A stretch of DNA of 64,000 bases from G963664225 sp964538065 (GTDB lineage Bacteria > Verrucomicrobiota > Verrucomicrobiia > Limisphaerales > UBA1319), in NCBI GenBank assembly GCA_964538065.1, contig CAZIDG010000009.1, positions 1 to 64,000 on the forward strand, in the 5' to 3' direction. Below the pieces are notes generated by a model. It was not told the origin of the DNA. It saw only the letters and a program-made list of their open reading frames with translations, and made no database searches. How positions within the stretch are numbered: the first letter of the stretch is position 1; the number at the start of each line of letters is the position of its first letter. Both the position numbers and the translations under genes were made by a program. This document shows positions 61,610 through 64,000 of the stretch, piece after piece.

Positions 61610-63190
61610 TCAGATCGATTGAGTGGGGGTTAAAAGTTCCTCTGGTCTTGTCTGTGATGCATACCGACGATGCCACACATGCAGACCAAACAGAATGAAT
61701 GCGGTTATCACGTATCCGATGACAAATTGCGGGGCCTGCATCCAGCCAAAGGTGTTCTGCACTCCCCTGGCGTCCAGGGTATAGGCGTGAATCAACCCCG
61801 TGGCGGAAAGAACCGCTGCCGCCAGCGACCAGATACCCGCCTTCAAAAAGTTACGATCGACGATAAAAACAACCATGGCTGAAAGCACCATGGAACTCAG
61901 AATGAATCCCTGACTCAACGCGATGATCCCATATATAAACAGATCCGACCCAAATTTGGGAGCAAGAGCCGCCAGATTGCCACCCGCCACCCGCAACGAG
62001 GTATCCACCAATAGCAATGCCCATGATGCCAGGGAGGGTATGAACCCAATGGCCACAGCCAGCGCATGCTGTTTGGGCGTCTCCTGGAAAGCCTGGGCGG
62101 TTATGATTAACCCGATCCATAATAAAATTCCCAAGGTTACTTCGATGGGCACGTATTTAAGGACCAAAGTCACTCCGCCCACCAGGCACAACAAGGTAAT
62201 GACCACTCCATTGATGATGGAATAACCCGCCCTTGCCCCCATGGCTTTCCACCCTGGATGTCCAATGTATATGGTGGTGGGGAAAGCGCTTCCAAAACAC
62301 GCGGCACACAAACTGCCAATACCGTTCGCCAGCAAGGACGGTGTGGTCTCAAAACGATCTCCCGCCGCCTCGGCGCTTTCAAGGTTTTGCAGCGAACCAA
62401 TTACGTTAAACAGACCCATGGGGAAAATGACCGCCAGATATTTCCAGCCGATTGGATTGGTTATGAACGCAAACAAGTCCCCCACCGCAGGTTGAAAACA
62501 ATGGAGACGAAACTCATAGGTATCCTTGAGCGGTTCAAAAAAAGAGTATCCCATGCCGCGCAACACCCACGCAGCCAGCGTCCCCAATCCCACCGCCACC
62601 AATCCCCCAGGAAGCCCCAGGGGAAGTCTGGTTTTTGACGCATAGTTGATGAGAATCAGCATCATGGGTACCAAGGCAATGATGGGGGTTGCGAATATTT
62701 GAAAAACAAAACCCATGGCGATGAAGGTGATCGCAATGCCCGCCAAGGCAGAAAGCAAAGCCGCACGTGGAGTGTGCCGACGCAGCCAATTCCCCACAAA
62801 GGCACCCAGCACCTCCATGATGCCACTCAAAAAGCAGGCAAACAATCCAGCCTTCCATGCCAGGCTGGCATCATGGGTTTCCTGGTACACAGGTCCCATG
62901 ATTAGAAATATATAGGCAATGACGCTCGGTGTGTTGATGCCATAGGGCAAGGCGGTAATGTCGTTGCGTCCAGTTCGCACTGCCATCCTTCGTGCCTGCC
63001 AGGCATAGAACAGATTGCCCACCAGAATCGATATTGCAGCACCAGGAAGAATGCGCCCATGGATCAACTCAGATGGAAAACCACACACCGCCCGTCCCAG
63101 GACAGCGATGACCATCAACTGGAGCAAATTATCGATAAAAAGGCCAAAAAAGCCGTCAATATCACCCCGTACAAACCATCGTGCTTTCAT
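61610..63190 (-). CDS. NCS2-like (xanthine/uracil) permease
   Basis: 526 aa, about 13-14 membrane helices. The ITALPYGINTPSVIAYIF segment near residue 80 and the SIINGVVI, VFPMGLFNVIGSLQNLESAEAAGD segments recall nucleobase/cation symporters of the AzgA/NCS2 type. The adjacent rdgB (purine nucleotide sanitation) supports purine transport, but the substrate is not shown. ATG start at 63190, divergent from the copper ATPase gene. Confidence 0.6.
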   Translation of the reverse strand: MKARWFVRGDIDGFFGLFIDNLLQLMVIAVLGRAVCGFPSELIHGRILPGAAISILVGNLFYAWQARRMAVRTGRNDITALPYGINTPSVIAYIFLIMGPVYQETHDASLAWKAGLFACFLSGIMEVLGAFVGNWLRRHTPRAALLSALAGIAITFIAMGFVFQIFATPIIALVPMMLILINYASKTRLPLGLPGGLVAVGLGTLAAWVLRGMGYSFFEPLKDTYEFRLHCFQPAVGDLFAFITNPIGWKYLAVIFPMGLFNVIGSLQNLESAEAAGDRFETTPSLLANGIGSLCAACFGSAFPTTIYIGHPGWKAMGARAGYSIINGVVITLLCLVGGVTLVLKYVPIEVTLGILLWIGLIITAQAFQETPKQHALAVAIGFIPSLASWALLLVDTSLRVAGGNLAALAPKFGSDLFIYGIIALSQGFILSSMVLSAMVVFIVDRNFLKAGIWSLAAAVLSATGLIHAYTLDARGVQNTFGWMQAPQFVIGYVITAFILFGLHVWHRRYASQTRPEELLTPTQSI

Positions 63191-63281
63191 GATATTAAAT
63201 AAGCCTGATGTGGTGTTACTTAGCCAAGCCGACCTCGAATGGCGAGCTTATAAAGCGCGAAGCTGACCTACAATGATGGGA

Positions 63282-63347
63282 GGACCAGGACAGCTTGCTT
63301 TTGGTCCCAAAGGTGCGACCTTTATTGCACGCCCCCCAATGGGGGGC
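63282..63347 (+). promoter_or_regulatory. Run of stem-loops before the copper ATPase start
   Basis: Three inverted repeats occur in the leader: GGACC/GGTCC (63282-63286 and 63303-63307), AAAGGT-GCG-ACCTTT (63309-63323, perfect) and GCCCCCC-AAT-GGGGGGC (63331-63347, perfect). The last one ends five bases before the ATG at 63353 and contains the only purine-rich region that could serve as a ribosome site. The rest of 63191-63281 holds no confident promoter. Confidence 0.4.
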
Positions 63348-63352
63348 TGATC

Positions 63353-64000
63353 ATGGAATCAGTTGCTACTGCAAGTGTTTCAACGATAGAACCTTCGAAA
63401 GACACTCGTCTGACCTTCAAGGTTGAAGGCATGACCTGTGAAAACTGTGTTCGACATGCTCGTGAAGCCATTCTGGCGCTTCCCGGCATCCGCTCCGTAC
63501 AGGTTAGTCTCGACACTTCCCGGGCCCAGGTCCAATGGATATCAGCCAGGGACATCAACGTGCAAGCCCTGCTAAGTGCCTTATTGAAAGCAGGTTTTCA
63601 TGCAACGTTGATTGAAGAAAAAACCATCCTGCAGATCGATGGCATGTCCTGTCAGAACTGCGTGCGCCATGTTAAGGAAGCACTTGGGTCTGTCCCAGGA
63701 ACTGCTCAGATCGTGGTATCGTTGGATCAGGGTCAAGCCGTGGTCCGATGGGATAAGCACGTCACCCCGGACACGAATGCCCTGATTGCAGCCATTGCAT
63801 CGGTTGGCTTCACGGCCAGAGAATCGGCCATGGCCCACGACGTCGCAGAACCACGTTTTTCAAACCTTTTGCAGGGATGGCGGTTCAATGTTGTCATCGG
63901 CGGCTTTGCACTGGTGCCACTGATGGTTGGAGAGTGGGTATTTGGATGGGGACATCAAACCGGATTTCAATGGCTGGCGATGGTCCTGGCCACCTTGGTC
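63353..64000 (+). CDS. copA: Copper-translocating P-type ATPase, N-terminal part (cut by window end)
   Basis: The first 216 codons are open to the window edge with no stop. Two heavy-metal-associated domains are visible: GMTCENC (C29, C32) and GMSCQNC (C100, C103), each with the following helix and beta strands. Residues from about 180 enter the first membrane helix (FNVVIGGFALVPLMVGEWVF). This layout is typical of Cu(I)-exporting P1B-type ATPases. The core, with the CPC and DKTG motifs, would lie beyond the window, so copper specificity is inferred from the HMA pair. Confidence 0.85.
   Translation, partial: MESVATASVSTIEPSKDTRLTFKVEGMTCENCVRHAREAILALPGIRSVQVSLDTSRAQVQWISARDINVQALLSALLKAGFHATLIEEKTILQIDGMSCQNCVRHVKEALGSVPGTAQIVVSLDQGQAVVRWDKHVTPDTNALIAAIASVGFTARESAMAHDVAEPRFSNLLQGWRFNVVIGGFALVPLMVGEWVFGWGHQTGFQWLAMVLATLV

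Overview
The window most likely comes from a Verrucomicrobiota chromosome (perhaps the Pedosphaera/Limisphaera side), with moderate GC and very dense coding. The evidence is the C-terminal beta-rich module ending in a Phe-Phe/Tyr-Arg pattern on two secreted proteins, a planctomycete/verrucomicrobial-type c-type cytochrome, a PUR-alpha-like small protein, an LpxB-based Gram-negative envelope, and Gfo/Idh, sugar-isomerase and uroporphyrinogen-decarboxylase-like paralogues typical of the PVC group. The assignment is an inference; no 16S or tRNA gene was seen. No gene-free stretch reaches 300 bases.

Layout. 199-3561: a UroD-like methyltransferase-fold protein, a secreted cyclophilin and an EF-hand-like protein. 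3717-15777 (minus): one tight operon nuoABCDIHJKLMMN for a complex I with two NuoM subunits and no NuoE/F/G; the NuoL lateral helix carries about 26 extra residues. A conserved 95-aa protein lies just upstream. 16239-18377: a secreted zinc metallopeptidase, convergent with a minus-strand moxR-DUF58-DUF4381-batA-batB/C operon (18438-23937). 24129-29158: lipoyl synthase, a membrane-anchored GNAT-like protein, an ABC exporter and a two-subunit class I fumarase followed by a clear terminator. 29435-38886: a secreted beta-propeller protein, small membrane and nucleic-acid-binding proteins, rsfS-nadD, cstA and a Pro/Thr-rich lipoprotein. 38965-44465: quinone oxidoreductase, thioredoxin, cytochrome c, and a three-gene carbohydrate cluster (cupin, TIM-barrel isomerase, Gfo/Idh dehydrogenase) with two dyads upstream. 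44731-53601: EamA transporter, htpG, DUF2127, glyS, an unknown gene, and phoU-phoB-phoR. 53754-61601: Gfo/Idh-lpxB, tsaB-tsaE-thiL-CPBP protease, a DUF255 protein and rdgB. 61610-64000: an NCS2-like permease and the start of a copper P-type ATPase that runs off the window.

How the genes work together. The Nuo complex, fumarase, lipoyl synthase, cytochrome c and quinone oxidoreductase point to a respiratory metabolism. Complex I is the most unusual part: it has four antiporter-like subunits, and no NADH-input module is encoded in the operon. The second NuoM has lost the normally invariant TM7 lysine and has gained a lysine in TM5. The MoxR/Bat operon is a membrane-linked AAA+/VWA system. PhoR/PhoB/PhoU is a phosphate-type regulatory unit without its transporter.
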